From Deltaproteobacteria bacterium (GTDB taxonomy: Bacteria > Desulfobacterota > DSM-4660 > Desulfatiglandales > HGW-15), in NCBI GenBank assembly GCA_016932235.1, contig JAFGDF010000331.1, positions 1 to 10,236 on the forward strand: a DNA stretch of 10,236 nucleotides, in the 5' to 3' direction. Shown here in pieces: positions 1 to 7,283 of this stretch. A program made the position numbers and the translations under genes. Below the pieces are notes generated by a model. The model was not told where the DNA came from. It saw nothing but the letters and a program-made list of their open reading frames with translations, and did not search any database. Positions within the stretch are counted from its first letter, which is position 1. Every line of letters begins with the position of its first letter.

Positions 1-162
1 GCGCAGTATATAGGTGCCGTTCCAGGAACTGAGGTGATATGGCGGAGAAGCTGAAAAGAGACCCCCTTGTCCATAAACGTTCAGATACAGGAGTTATAAT
101 GCAATTCCCTAACCTGACATTAGTGAGATAAATTGAAAATAATAAGATGAGGAAATTGAATT
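1..162. other. Leader upstream of the aminopeptidase gene
   Basis: No convincing gene lies here. In frame with base 1, a reading frame is open from the left edge and ends at TGA 52-54; it could be the tail of an upstream gene but has no recognisable sequence. A 30-codon ATG frame at 39-131 has GAGG at 31-34 a few bases before it and encodes a basic peptide without known similarity. A TATAAT at 95-100 has no -35 element at normal spacing. The only well-supported signal is the ribosome binding site GAGG at 149-152, 10 bases before the ATG at 163. Confidence 0.4.
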
Positions 163-1368
163 ATGCTTTCAGCGAGACAACTTGAGAAATATGCGGATGT
201 GCTTATCTGGGGATTGAAAACGGCGCGGTCAGCAAGATACAGGGCAGGTGACATAATCGCAGTCAGGTATGAACTGGCAGCGATCAGGCTGGCTGAGATC
301 CTTCATGCAAAACTTCTTGATCAGGGCATGAATCCGGTGCTGAGATTAGGAGCGACTCCCAGGATCGAACGGCAGTTTTTCGAAAAAGCCAATAATGAAC
401 AGATTGCATTTAATCCTCCCGGGGAGAAAGAACTGTGTGAGAAACTCAATGGCAGCATATATCTTCACGCACCTGAATCCATAACGCATCTGAGCCATAT
501 TGATCCAAAGAGGATCGGAAGAGCGGCTCTGGCAAGAAAGCCCTTGCGCGATATTCTCTGGAAAAGGGAAGAGAAAGGTTTGTTTGGATGGACTTTGTGT
601 CTTCTGCCGACCGATGAACTCAGATCAAAGGCTGGGCTTTCCGAGAAACAGTACACAAACCAGGTCGTCAGGGCCTGTTATCTCGATAAAAAGGACCCGG
701 TAGGGGAATGGAAAAAAATACACAGAGAGGCCGGCGTCATAAAGAAATGGATAAACGGCCTGAATATAAAGACCCTGCTCATCCAGTCGGATAACATGGA
801 TATCAGGATCACTCAGGGGGATAAACGGAAATGGGTGGGTGTTTCCGGGCATAATATACCAAGCTTTGAGATATTCATATCACCGGATTGGCGGGGCACG
901 GAGGGCTTGTACTACGCTGATCAGCCGTCTTACAGAAGCGGCAATTATGTTGAAGGGGTAAGACTTGTTTTTAAAAAAGGCGTTGCTGTTGAAACATCGG
1001 CGCGAAAGGGGGGCGACTTTCTAAAAAAACAGCTTTCCACGGATGCCGGCGCGCGAAGGGTCGGGGAATTCTCCCTAACCGACAAAAGGTTTTCAAAGAT
1101 TAACCGGTTCATGGCGAACACGCTCTATGATGAAAATTACGGGGGGCGCTACGGCAACTGCCACCTGGCGGTTGGAATGTCATATACAGATGTTTATGAC
1201 GGTGATCCGTCAAGACTCACAAAGGAAAAGAAAGAGAATCTCGGTTTTAATGATTCGGCGCTACACTGGGATCTCGTTAACACAGAAAAGAAGGTTGTCA
1301 CAGCTCTCCTGGCCGGAGGCGGCAGTGTGATCATCTATGAGAACGGAATGTTTACATATGACCGTTGA
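163..1368 (+). CDS. M29-family metallo-aminopeptidase (AmpS/AmpT/PepS type)
   Basis: This 401-residue protein matches the thermophilic aminopeptidase family M29, cytosolic enzymes with a two-metal centre that remove N-terminal residues from peptides. Family length is about 370-415 residues, so it is full length. The family's ligand positions can all be placed: E236 in the N-I-P-S-F-E-I-F block, E302 in V-G-E-F, H334 in C-H-L-A-V-G, Y341 seven residues later, and H368 and D370 in H-W-D. The 66-residue gap between the two glutamates equals that in the structurally known members. One departure is the N-x-P-x-G-E block, where Gly is replaced by Phe (F235). There is no signal peptide or membrane segment. 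The ATG at 163 has GAGG 10 bases upstream. The gene converges with lon, with 2 bases between the stops, and no terminator hairpin is seen in the junction. Family assignment is strong; substrate preference cannot be read. Confidence 0.92.
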   Translation: MLSARQLEKYADVLIWGLKTARSARYRAGDIIAVRYELAAIRLAEILHAKLLDQGMNPVLRLGATPRIERQFFEKANNEQIAFNPPGEKELCEKLNGSIYLHAPESITHLSHIDPKRIGRAALARKPLRDILWKREEKGLFGWTLCLLPTDELRSKAGLSEKQYTNQVVRACYLDKKDPVGEWKKIHREAGVIKKWINGLNIKTLLIQSDNMDIRITQGDKRKWVGVSGHNIPSFEIFISPDWRGTEGLYYADQPSYRSGNYVEGVRLVFKKGVAVETSARKGGDFLKKQLSTDAGARRVGEFSLTDKRFSKINRFMANTLYDENYGGRYGNCHLAVGMSYTDVYDGDPSRLTKEKKENLGFNDSALHWDLVNTEKKVVTALLAGGGSVIIYENGMFTYDR

Positions 1369-1370
1369 TA

Positions 1371-3821
1371 TCATCTCAATATCTTTATACGGCCTGAAAA
1401 TGCAATCCCGACAACATCGTCAAAGTTGTCCGGGGTATGAAACTTTAATCCTTTTCGAACGGCCGCAGGCACATCATCGAGATTCGGTTCATTTGCCATG
1501 GGAATAATTATCTCTTTGATTCCCATGCGCTTTGCAGCTGTAACCTTTTCACGGATTCCACCAACCGGCAGGATTCGGCCGGTAAGCGTGAGTTCCCCTG
1601 TCATGGCGAGGTTCTTTCTGACATGCTTGTTTGCAGCAAGAGATAAAAGGCTTGTAGCCATTGTGATGCCCGCGGAGGGTCCGTCTTTCGGTGTCGCGCC
1701 TGCGGGCACATGAAGATGGACCGCCCATTTGTTAAAATCCGAATCCCGGACGTATCTCTCCAGGTTGCTCAGGATATAGCTGTAGGCAATCTTGATTGAT
1801 TCAACCATAACATCACCCAGGGTTCCGGTATGCAGCATACCCGATTTTTCTTTACCGGTTTTCATGGCTTCAACCGTGAGAACCGCCCCACCCTGAGCCG
1901 TCCATGCGAGACCGTTCGTGACACCTGGCACCATTGTTTTCAAAAGCAAATCGTCCGAAAAAACAGGACGTCCGAGGTACGATTGGATATCCTTTGGCAG
2001 TATGATAAAAGGGCCCGGATTACCCTTTGTTATTTTCACGGCAACTTTTCTGAATATCTTACCTATCGCCTTTTCGAGATCTCTTACGCCAGCCTCGCGT
2101 GCATTGTCTATAATGATTTTACGAAGAACAGGCAGGCTTATTTTGACATCACTTGCGGATAACCCGCTTTTTTCAAGCTGCCTTGGAATGATAAAATTCT
2201 TTCCTATTTTGAGTTTTTCTTCCATGATGTAACCGGGCAGCCTGATTATCTCCATGCGGTCAAGCAGGGGAGGGGGAATAGTATCCATGATGTTCGCGGT
2301 GCAGATAAAAAATATCTGGGACAGATCATAGGGAACATCAAGGTAATGATCAACAAACAAAGCGTTTTGTTCAGGATCAAGCACCTCGAGAAGTGCTGAA
2401 GCAGGATCACCTCTGTAATTACTCCCTACTTTGTCAATCTCGTCGAGCATTATCACAGGGTTGTGGCTCATTGCCGATTTCAATGCCTGTATAATTTTCC
2501 CGGGAAGTGCGCCGATATAGGTTCTCCTGTGGCCTTTTATCTCGGCTTCATCCCTCATACCGCCAAGGGAGAACCGGTAGAAGCGTCTTCCGAGACCTTC
2601 GGCGATGGCTCTTCCGAGGGAAGTTTTTCCGACGCCCGGTGGCCCCACAAAGCATAGTATAGATCCTGTCATCTTTTTCTTAAGGGCTCCTACCGCTATG
2701 AATTCTATTATGCGATCCTTGACGTCATTCAGGCCCGCATGACTTTTATCAAGCACGGCCCTCGCACTGTTGATATCAAGACAGTCTTCGGTTCCGCGGC
2801 CCCAGGGAAGAGTCGTAAGCCACTCAAGGTAATTGCGGCTCACACCGAATTCCGGGGAATGGACTTCAAGAAGAGATAACTTGTTCAGCTCATCTTCAGC
2901 CTGTTTTTTCGCCTGCTCATTCAGCTGTAATGTTTTAATCCGTTCTTTGAACCTGACCAATTCAGCGCTTTTCTCATCCTGCTCCAGCCCGAGTTCTTTT
3001 TTAATAGCTTTCAATTGTTCACGCAGGAAGAATTCGCGCTGCTGCTTGCTGACTTTCTCTTCAATATGTTTACTTATCTCTGCCTGCAGATCAACAACCG
3101 CGTGCTCTTTTTTTAGCAATGTTAGTGCTATTTTCAGTCTCTCGCGGATATTTACGGCCTCAAGAACTTCCTGGGCCATGCCACGATCTACGGAAGTCAG
3201 TGACGTTGCCATATCTGCAAGACGGCCTGGATCGTCCATAAGGGAAGACCGGGCGATGAGCAGTTTCAACTCCTCTGAAAAAAGGGGGTTTTTATTCGAA
3301 AGATGCTTTATCTCACCCAGTATTCCAATGGAAAACGCCTGAATCTCATTGTCATTCCTCGGGGGTTTCACATCGTTATAATACTTGACTGCGGCATGTA
3401 ATTGGGGACCCTTTTTGATTATCTTCCGTATGGAAAATCGTTTAAGCGTATTCAGAAGGACCTGGGCATTGCCGTCTTCCGTTGTCTGAATTTTCACCAG
3501 TTTTGCGGCAGTCCCGTAGCTGAAGAGTTCAGGATATCCTGCAAGCGATTCCAATGATGTTGGCTCCTTGGTAAGGATAAGGCCCGCAGCATGATGCTCG
3601 GAGGATGCAACAGCCTGGATGGCTTCAGCCAGGGGCCCCTTCGGAACAAGCATAGGCAAGAAGATTCCCGGGAAAACCGGCCACTGTGTTAAAGGTAGAA
3701 GTGGAAGGATATCCGGAAGAAACTCCTCGGCAAGGATAATTTCCGTATTGGAGCTGTTTTCTACCTGCTCGTTTTTTTCTTTGTTTGCGGCGTTGTTTCG
3801 TATTTTTTTGTTTTTTGTCAT
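1371..3821 (-). CDS. lon: ATP-dependent Lon protease (LonA type)
   Basis: Lon is a cytosolic homohexameric AAA+ protease that unfolds and degrades misfolded and regulatory proteins. Residue numbers here count from the alternative upstream TTG at 3842 (823 residues); subtract 7 for the ATG at 3821. After a low-complexity Lys/Asn/Glu-rich leader come the N-terminal LAN substrate-recognition domain (about 45-240), a charged helical region (about 250-345), the AAA+ module with Walker A G-P-P-G-V-G-K-T-S (400-408) and Walker B V-I-M-L-D-E (463-468), and the C-terminal S16 protease domain. The Ser-Lys dyad is present: S723 in D-G-P-S-A-G and K766 in R-E-K, 43 residues apart as in E. coli Lon. The gene appears intact and slightly longer than the 784-residue E. 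coli enzyme, mostly at the N-terminus. The start is uncertain: neither the ATG (3821) nor the TTG (3842) has a clear ribosome binding site, and I prefer ATG. No heat-shock promoter could be identified with confidence. Confidence 0.97.
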   Translation of the reverse strand: MTKNKKIRNNAANKEKNEQVENSSNTEIILAEEFLPDILPLLPLTQWPVFPGIFLPMLVPKGPLAEAIQAVASSEHHAAGLILTKEPTSLESLAGYPELFSYGTAAKLVKIQTTEDGNAQVLLNTLKRFSIRKIIKKGPQLHAAVKYYNDVKPPRNDNEIQAFSIGILGEIKHLSNKNPLFSEELKLLIARSSLMDDPGRLADMATSLTSVDRGMAQEVLEAVNIRERLKIALTLLKKEHAVVDLQAEISKHIEEKVSKQQREFFLREQLKAIKKELGLEQDEKSAELVRFKERIKTLQLNEQAKKQAEDELNKLSLLEVHSPEFGVSRNYLEWLTTLPWGRGTEDCLDINSARAVLDKSHAGLNDVKDRIIEFIAVGALKKKMTGSILCFVGPPGVGKTSLGRAIAEGLGRRFYRFSLGGMRDEAEIKGHRRTYIGALPGKIIQALKSAMSHNPVIMLDEIDKVGSNYRGDPASALLEVLDPEQNALFVDHYLDVPYDLSQIFFICTANIMDTIPPPLLDRMEIIRLPGYIMEEKLKIGKNFIIPRQLEKSGLSASDVKISLPVLRKIIIDNAREAGVRDLEKAIGKIFRKVAVKITKGNPGPFIILPKDIQSYLGRPVFSDDLLLKTMVPGVTNGLAWTAQGGAVLTVEAMKTGKEKSGMLHTGTLGDVMVESIKIAYSYILSNLERYVRDSDFNKWAVHLHVPAGATPKDGPSAGITMATSLLSLAANKHVRKNLAMTGELTLTGRILPVGGIREKVTAAKRMGIKEIIIPMANEPNLDDVPAAVRKGLKFHTPDNFDDVVGIAFSGRIKILR

Positions 3822-4068
3822 ATTTTTATTGTATAATTCCAAGATCTTGAGAATCTTGAATGAATGCTGTATTGAGATATTATTGTGAAACTGTTTCTTT
3901 CAGAAGCCGTCAGAATCATTTTCTATGGCTACAAATAAAAATAACCAGCATATTTCTTGCAGTCAAGGCATCCTGTGCAGGAAATTTGTAAATGACTTAA
4001 CATGAATTCAGGAAAGAATAGTCCGGACACGGACTGGGGTACCCATCCCCGGACTGGATGAGGAGATC
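3822..4068. other. Divergent intergenic region between lon and the zinc-ribbon/cyclase-like gene
   Basis: This stretch must hold the 5' control signals of both divergent genes. Near the lon start there is a perfect 10-base palindrome (3840-3849, CAAGATCTTG) and a 7-base direct repeat ATCTTGA at 3844-3850 and 3853-3859. Near the other gene there is an 8-base direct repeat, CGGACTGG, at 4030-4037 and 4050-4057, and a GC-rich hairpin between its copies. I could not find a convincing -35/-10 pair for either direction. A 26-codon frame at 3925-4005 has no ribosome binding site and was not accepted as a gene. Confidence 0.5.
4034..4052 (+). promoter_or_regulatory. GC-rich hairpin in the 5' leader of the cyclase-like gene
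   Basis: CTGGGG (4034-4039) can pair with CCCCGG (4047-4052), allowing one G-U pair, around a 7-base loop. It lies 5 bases before the GATGAGGAG ribosome-binding region (4057-4065). No T-run follows, so it is not an intrinsic terminator. A structure this close to a translation start could modulate ribosome access, but the stem is short and the role is inferred. Confidence 0.3.
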
Positions 4069-5619
4069 TTGATAAAATGCCGTACATGCGGGTTTGAAAA
4101 CAGGCCCGGGATTTTATTCTGCACAGAATGCGGAGAAAATTTGGCATCACCCTGTCCTGACTGCGGTTCAGGAATCGCTCCCGGTGATCGCTATTGTGGC
4201 AATTGCGGATTGGATCTTGGACTGATCCAGGAAATGTCATCTAAAAAACAAAAAGTCAACAAAACCGATCAGGGCCTCCAGCGCTATCTTCCTGAAGAGA
4301 CAATAAAAGATGTTTTGACAGAGAGCAAGCTTCATAAACCAGGTGTTAAAAAGGTTACCGTTATAATATGTGAACTTGATGAAACAACGACATTTCTGAA
4401 GGATATGGAGAAAAATGAGGCCTGTACAATTAAAGAAAAGGTGCTGGATCTTCTGATGAGGAAGATCAATGAATATGGAGGGACTGTTAATCAAATCCTT
4501 GATGATAAGATGATAGGTTTTTTTGGTGGAGCTTTTTCAATAACTAACGCGTCTCAAAGAGCAGTACAGGCAGCGTGGTCTGTCCACAGGGAGATGCTTC
4601 GATTTAATGAAAAAATCAGGAAAGATCCTCCCGTCGGTATAAAAATCGGCATACATCGCGGTTTAGTTAATATTCTCGGCGTTGATGAAGATATGAGAAT
4701 CTCGTTCTCCGACGAGGATCAGACTGTAAAACTGGTTCATCATATCTTGGATTGTGCAGAAGCCGGCAATAGCACTGTGACAGATGAAATCTACAGAATC
4801 GTGGATGGCTGTTTTAAGTTCGAAAAGATTGAAAGCAGACATATAGCTGACATCGGAAGGGAAATTCGCCTCTACAAAGCGCTCGCACCTATGGATGGCA
4901 GGAAAAGGATTGACAGGCTGAGAAAAGGTGAAGATGATAGTTTGTCACCCAATGATAAAGAGGCTCCGGCTATGCTCAGGCAACTCTATTGGGGCGGGAC
5001 ACCCTGGAAATCAGACCATAGTGAAGAGAAAATATTATCCTTAAATAAAAGGATATTTCTTTTTTTTATAATTTTCTATTCTGTATTATGCCTTATACTG
5101 GCATTAGAAACCTTTTATCCTGATATAAATATAGCATATTATTTTCATTTTAATGATAATTTTTGGATTAAGATGATTATAATAATATCTTTTTTATTTC
5201 TTTTTACATATATATTTTATAAATTAATCTGTATGATAACGATTGCGGTGTTAAAGAAAAGAGGCGATGAATTTAAACTGGGAAATATCCTGGTCAAGGA
5301 TGGATACATTACTGAGGAAGACCTCAATGAAGCGCTTGCTGAACAGCAGGAAAGAATCGGCGATATACTTGTGAAATCAGGCCATATATCTCCCCAGCAA
5401 CTGGAACAGGCGCTTGAATCGCAATGTAAGTCTTCCGGCAAGTTCGGAGAGATCCTGATAAAAAACGGATATGCGACAAGGGAAGACGTCAACTGGGCGC
5501 TGGGAAAGCTGAACAGGAAGCTTGGTGAGATATTAAGGGAAAAAGGCCTGATTTCCGAACATAACCTTTATTGGATATTGCGCAGGCAGACCAACAGCGT
5601 AAGACGGAAAAGAGATTGA
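4069..5619 (+). CDS. Membrane protein: double zinc ribbon, degenerate class III cyclase domain, four MshEN-type repeats
   Basis: Read from TTG at 4069, supported by AGGAG at 4061-4065; the first zinc Cys is residue 4. The 516 residues contain two zinc ribbons (C4, C7, C18, C21 and C29, C32, C43, C46), the short leader common before zinc-ribbon cyclases (about 70-90), a class III nucleotidyl cyclase-like domain (about 94-274), two membrane helices (about 328-346 and 366-393) and a C-terminal repeat block (403-507). The cyclase fold is recognisable (K-I-G-I-H-R-G at 192-198), but catalytic positions are altered: the first metal Asp is E102, the adenine-contact Asp of G-D-T-V-N is Q218, the transition-state Asn is K221 and the Arg is H225; D146 remains. 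I infer a non-catalytic or nucleotide-binding domain. The four 24-residue repeats follow the MshEN (type II secretion ATPase N-terminal) pattern K/R-x-G-x-I-L-x-x-x-G, which binds cyclic di-GMP in known proteins. It is probably co-translated with the next gene. Confidence 0.8.
   Translation: MIKCRTCGFENRPGILFCTECGENLASPCPDCGSGIAPGDRYCGNCGLDLGLIQEMSSKKQKVNKTDQGLQRYLPEETIKDVLTESKLHKPGVKKVTVIICELDETTTFLKDMEKNEACTIKEKVLDLLMRKINEYGGTVNQILDDKMIGFFGGAFSITNASQRAVQAAWSVHREMLRFNEKIRKDPPVGIKIGIHRGLVNILGVDEDMRISFSDEDQTVKLVHHILDCAEAGNSTVTDEIYRIVDGCFKFEKIESRHIADIGREIRLYKALAPMDGRKRIDRLRKGEDDSLSPNDKEAPAMLRQLYWGGTPWKSDHSEEKILSLNKRIFLFFIIFYSVLCLILALETFYPDINIAYYFHFNDNFWIKMIIIISFLFLFTYIFYKLICMITIAVLKKRGDEFKLGNILVKDGYITEEDLNEALAEQQERIGDILVKSGHISPQQLEQALESQCKSSGKFGEILIKNGYATREDVNWALGKLNRKLGEILREKGLISEHNLYWILRRQTNSVRRKRD
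5275..5589 (+). repeat. Four tandem 24-residue MshEN-like repeats (coding)
   Basis: Within the cyclase-like protein, residues 403-426, 429-452, 458-481 and 484-507 each follow the pattern [KR]-[LIF]-G-x-I-L-x-x-x-G-x-[IA]-[ST]-x4-[LV]-x2-[AI]-L. Repeats 1, 2 and 4 end in Gln as in the published MshEN motif; repeat 3 ends in Leu. Repeats 2 and 3 are separated by exactly 5 residues, the spacing of the two halves of a canonical MshEN domain, while the outer pairs are separated by 2. The copies differ at DNA level, so they are old and maintained at protein level. Confidence 0.75.
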
Positions 5620-7247
5620 ATAACAAAGATAAAAATGATTCGAACGGGTCCTCTTTTTCTGACAGCATAGAGCTTTTTGATTCTCTCTTCAATGAAGAGC
5701 CGGACGAAAAGGCGGATACTCAGAAGGATAGAGCAAAAACGACCTCGGAAACAGAAAAAGACGCAAAGTCAATGGAAAAGACTCAAACCGGAGACAAGGC
5801 ATCTGTTGATAAAAAAGGCCCCAGAGAAAGTGACAGGGGAACCCTTAAGACAGGCAAGGAGCAGGTTATTGTTGAGAAATCACAGGAGCTCTCTGAAAGT
5901 CTGGAGATGTTTGATTCGATATTCCGGGAAGACCCCTCACCAACTTCGCTGAAACGTCCTGGAGATTCAATGCCGGGCATTGATAAAAAGGTTGATGCGC
6001 CTGTCGCGGGCAACCTCACCGGAGATAAACAACCGAAACAGCCGGCAAGAAACAAAGAACAACCTGAGGAGGTCCACACAGCTGTTTCCAGGCAGAAAGC
6101 AGCGGGCAAGGTCAAGCCCCAAGCGGGAAAGGGCGTTCCAGAGAGAAAAGCCCCCGAGACTCCTGACAAATTAGCAAAAGAGAGGGTCACTCCCGCACAT
6201 GATCAAGGGGGAAAGGTTACGCCCAGGATTCTCCCCCAAGTTCGGGCTGATGTTCCCAGGCAAAAGGAAGGTAGCGAAGTAAAGCTCCAAGCGGGAAAGG
6301 GAGATTCAGAGAGAAAAGCCCCAGGAGAAAAGATACCTGCCGTGGAGAAGAGAGAAGCAGAGAAACCACGTGATACCGCTGAAGAGAAAAAGATAAAAAC
6401 AACCGGCAGAAAGAGAGGGGGATCAAGGACAATGGCCGTTGTCGTGGGGACCCTGATCATTGTCTTTTTCATTGCCGGAGGCGCCTACTATTTTTCTAGG
6501 ACAAAGATTAATGACAAAGCAGATCTTCCAGATTTGGTGCCTGCGGCGGCCCCTGTTACACAAAAGGTCGCCCCCCCGGCAACAGGGGGACCTGTTGGCG
6601 AACCTGACGGACCGGTTGAAATAGCCGAGAAAACAGAGGAAAATCCTGACACGGTCCTCAAGGATGTTGAAACACAGAGCACCCCTGTGGAGCAACAGCA
6701 AACGAAGATGGAAGCTGACATGGTGGCGAACGTTCCTGAAAAAAGCGCAGGCGAAAAGCAAGGCGGGATCATTGGAGAACAGGATCTGGGAAAAACTCCT
6801 ATCCCTGCTTATCCCTATTCCATCTACTTCGGATCCTATAGAAAGATTGAAGATGTCCGCAAGGCTGCCCAGGAATTTGCTACGCAGGGGCTCTCCCTAT
6901 ATTGGGTAAGAGTGGATCTAGGGGATAAAGGTCTCTGGCACCGGCTATTCGGGGGCTATTTTGAGACTAGGGAAGCGGCGGATAAATTCATCAAAGAACA
7001 TAATTTTAAAGGAGCTGAATCGAAAAGCACCGAAACCGCAATCTTGGTCGGGAGATTTGTTTCCGAAGATGAACTGAACTCGATGATGCAACTGCTCGAT
7101 GAAAAGGGATTCAGCAGTTATGTTATAGAAGGCCCTAATGGGGAAGCGAGGCTTTATACCGGCGTGTTTTATCAGGAATCCCAAGCGGAGGAGTTTAAAG
7201 CGGAACTTGAATCAAATGGCATTCAGGGTGTTGTGGTAAAAAGATAG
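5616..7247 (+). CDS. Single-pass membrane protein with two C-terminal SPOR-like domains
   Basis: The chosen start is TTG 5616, whose last two bases form part of the TGA stop of the preceding gene (TTGA overlap), so translation is probably coupled; an earlier in-frame TTG at 5571 would lie inside that gene. The 543-residue protein has a long hydrophilic, charged, probably disordered N-terminal part (1-270), a basic stop (RKRGG, 265-269), one membrane helix (about 273-292), a Pro/Ala/Glu-rich linker (about 300-395) and two tandem SPOR-like domains (about 399-470 and 474-543). The basic residues before the helix predict an N-in, C-out inner-membrane topology. SPOR domains bind glycan strands lacking stem peptides at the division septum (FtsN, DamX, DedD), so the periplasmic half probably meets peptidoglycan. 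The cytoplasmic half carries a 15-residue motif twice and a 24-residue basic repeat twice. It is not a clear FtsN orthologue. The SPOR assignment is good for the first domain and weaker for the second. Confidence 0.82.
   Translation: MNNKDKNDSNGSSFSDSIELFDSLFNEEPDEKADTQKDRAKTTSETEKDAKSMEKTQTGDKASVDKKGPRESDRGTLKTGKEQVIVEKSQELSESLEMFDSIFREDPSPTSLKRPGDSMPGIDKKVDAPVAGNLTGDKQPKQPARNKEQPEEVHTAVSRQKAAGKVKPQAGKGVPERKAPETPDKLAKERVTPAHDQGGKVTPRILPQVRADVPRQKEGSEVKLQAGKGDSERKAPGEKIPAVEKREAEKPRDTAEEKKIKTTGRKRGGSRTMAVVVGTLIIVFFIAGGAYYFSRTKINDKADLPDLVPAAAPVTQKVAPPATGGPVGEPDGPVEIAEKTEENPDTVLKDVETQSTPVEQQQTKMEADMVANVPEKSAGEKQGGIIGEQDLGKTPIPAYPYSIYFGSYRKIEDVRKAAQEFATQGLSLYWVRVDLGDKGLWHRLFGGYFETREAADKFIKEHNFKGAESKSTETAILVGRFVSEDELNSMMQLLDEKGFSSYVIEGPNGEARLYTGVFYQESQAEEFKAELESNGIQGVVVKR
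5658..5702 (+). repeat. Cytoplasmic motif copy A (SDSIELFDSLFNEEP)
   Basis: Residues 15-29 of the SPOR protein. A near-identical second copy lies 63 residues further on. The pattern alternates acidic and bulky hydrophobic residues (I, L, F, L, F), as expected of a short amphipathic helix that docks on a partner. It stands out from the surrounding low-complexity, hydrophilic sequence. Confidence 0.7.
5892..5936 (+). repeat. Cytoplasmic motif copy B (SESLEMFDSIFREDP)
   Basis: Residues 93-107 of the SPOR protein. It shares S-[DE]-S-[IL]-E-[LM]-F-D-S-[LI]-F-x-E-[ED]-P with copy A. All substitutions but one (N/R) are conservative and many codons differ, which points to selection on the peptide rather than a recent DNA duplication. 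Confidence 0.7.
6084..6323 (+). repeat. Two copies of a 24-residue basic repeat (6084-6155 and 6252-6323)
   Basis: Residues 157-180 and 213-236 of the SPOR protein share V-x-R-Q-K-x4-V-K-x-Q-A-G-K-G-x2-E-R-K-A-P, 16 of 24 identical. The second halves are also nearly identical in DNA, including a shared run of 14 bases (CCAAGCGGGAAAGG), so this looks like a fairly recent internal duplication in a disordered region and a likely site of length variation between strains. Confidence 0.7.
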
Positions 7248-7283
7248 ATACGGTCGGTTTTATATGAGCAGGGAGGGGTAAAA

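Noticed and set aside
95..100. TATAAT as -10 box of the aminopeptidase gene
   Set aside because: The only -35-like element (TTGTCC, 67-72) is 22 bases away, outside the normal range, and there is no extended -10.
39..131. 30-codon frame with GAGG upstream, before the aminopeptidase
   Set aside because: The ribosome binding site is plausible but the basic peptide has no recognisable pattern and there is no supporting context; kept only as a note in the leader entry.
2833..3342. 169-codon open frame on the + strand inside lon
   Set aside because: It is antisense to the helical region of lon, is Ser/Cys/Phe-rich as expected from the complement of Lys/Glu/Leu codons, and has no recognisable domain.
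3925..4005. 26-codon frame with two Cys between lon and the cyclase-like gene
   Set aside because: No ribosome binding site, no similarity, and frames of this length are common by chance.
4034..4052. GC-rich hairpin as an intrinsic terminator
   Set aside because: No T-run follows and a ribosome binding site and start codon come directly after, so a leader structure is the better reading.
4069..5619. Functional adenylate cyclase
   Set aside because: Fold motifs are present, but the first metal, base-recognition and both transition-state positions are all substituted.
5783..6190. 135-codon open frame on the - strand inside the SPOR gene
   Set aside because: Antisense to the low-complexity Lys/Glu/Pro region; composition is a mirror of that sequence and no start signal or domain is seen.
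6084..6323. Mobile element or CRISPR-like repeat
   Set aside because: Only two copies, in frame, within a disordered coding segment; this is an internal gene duplication.
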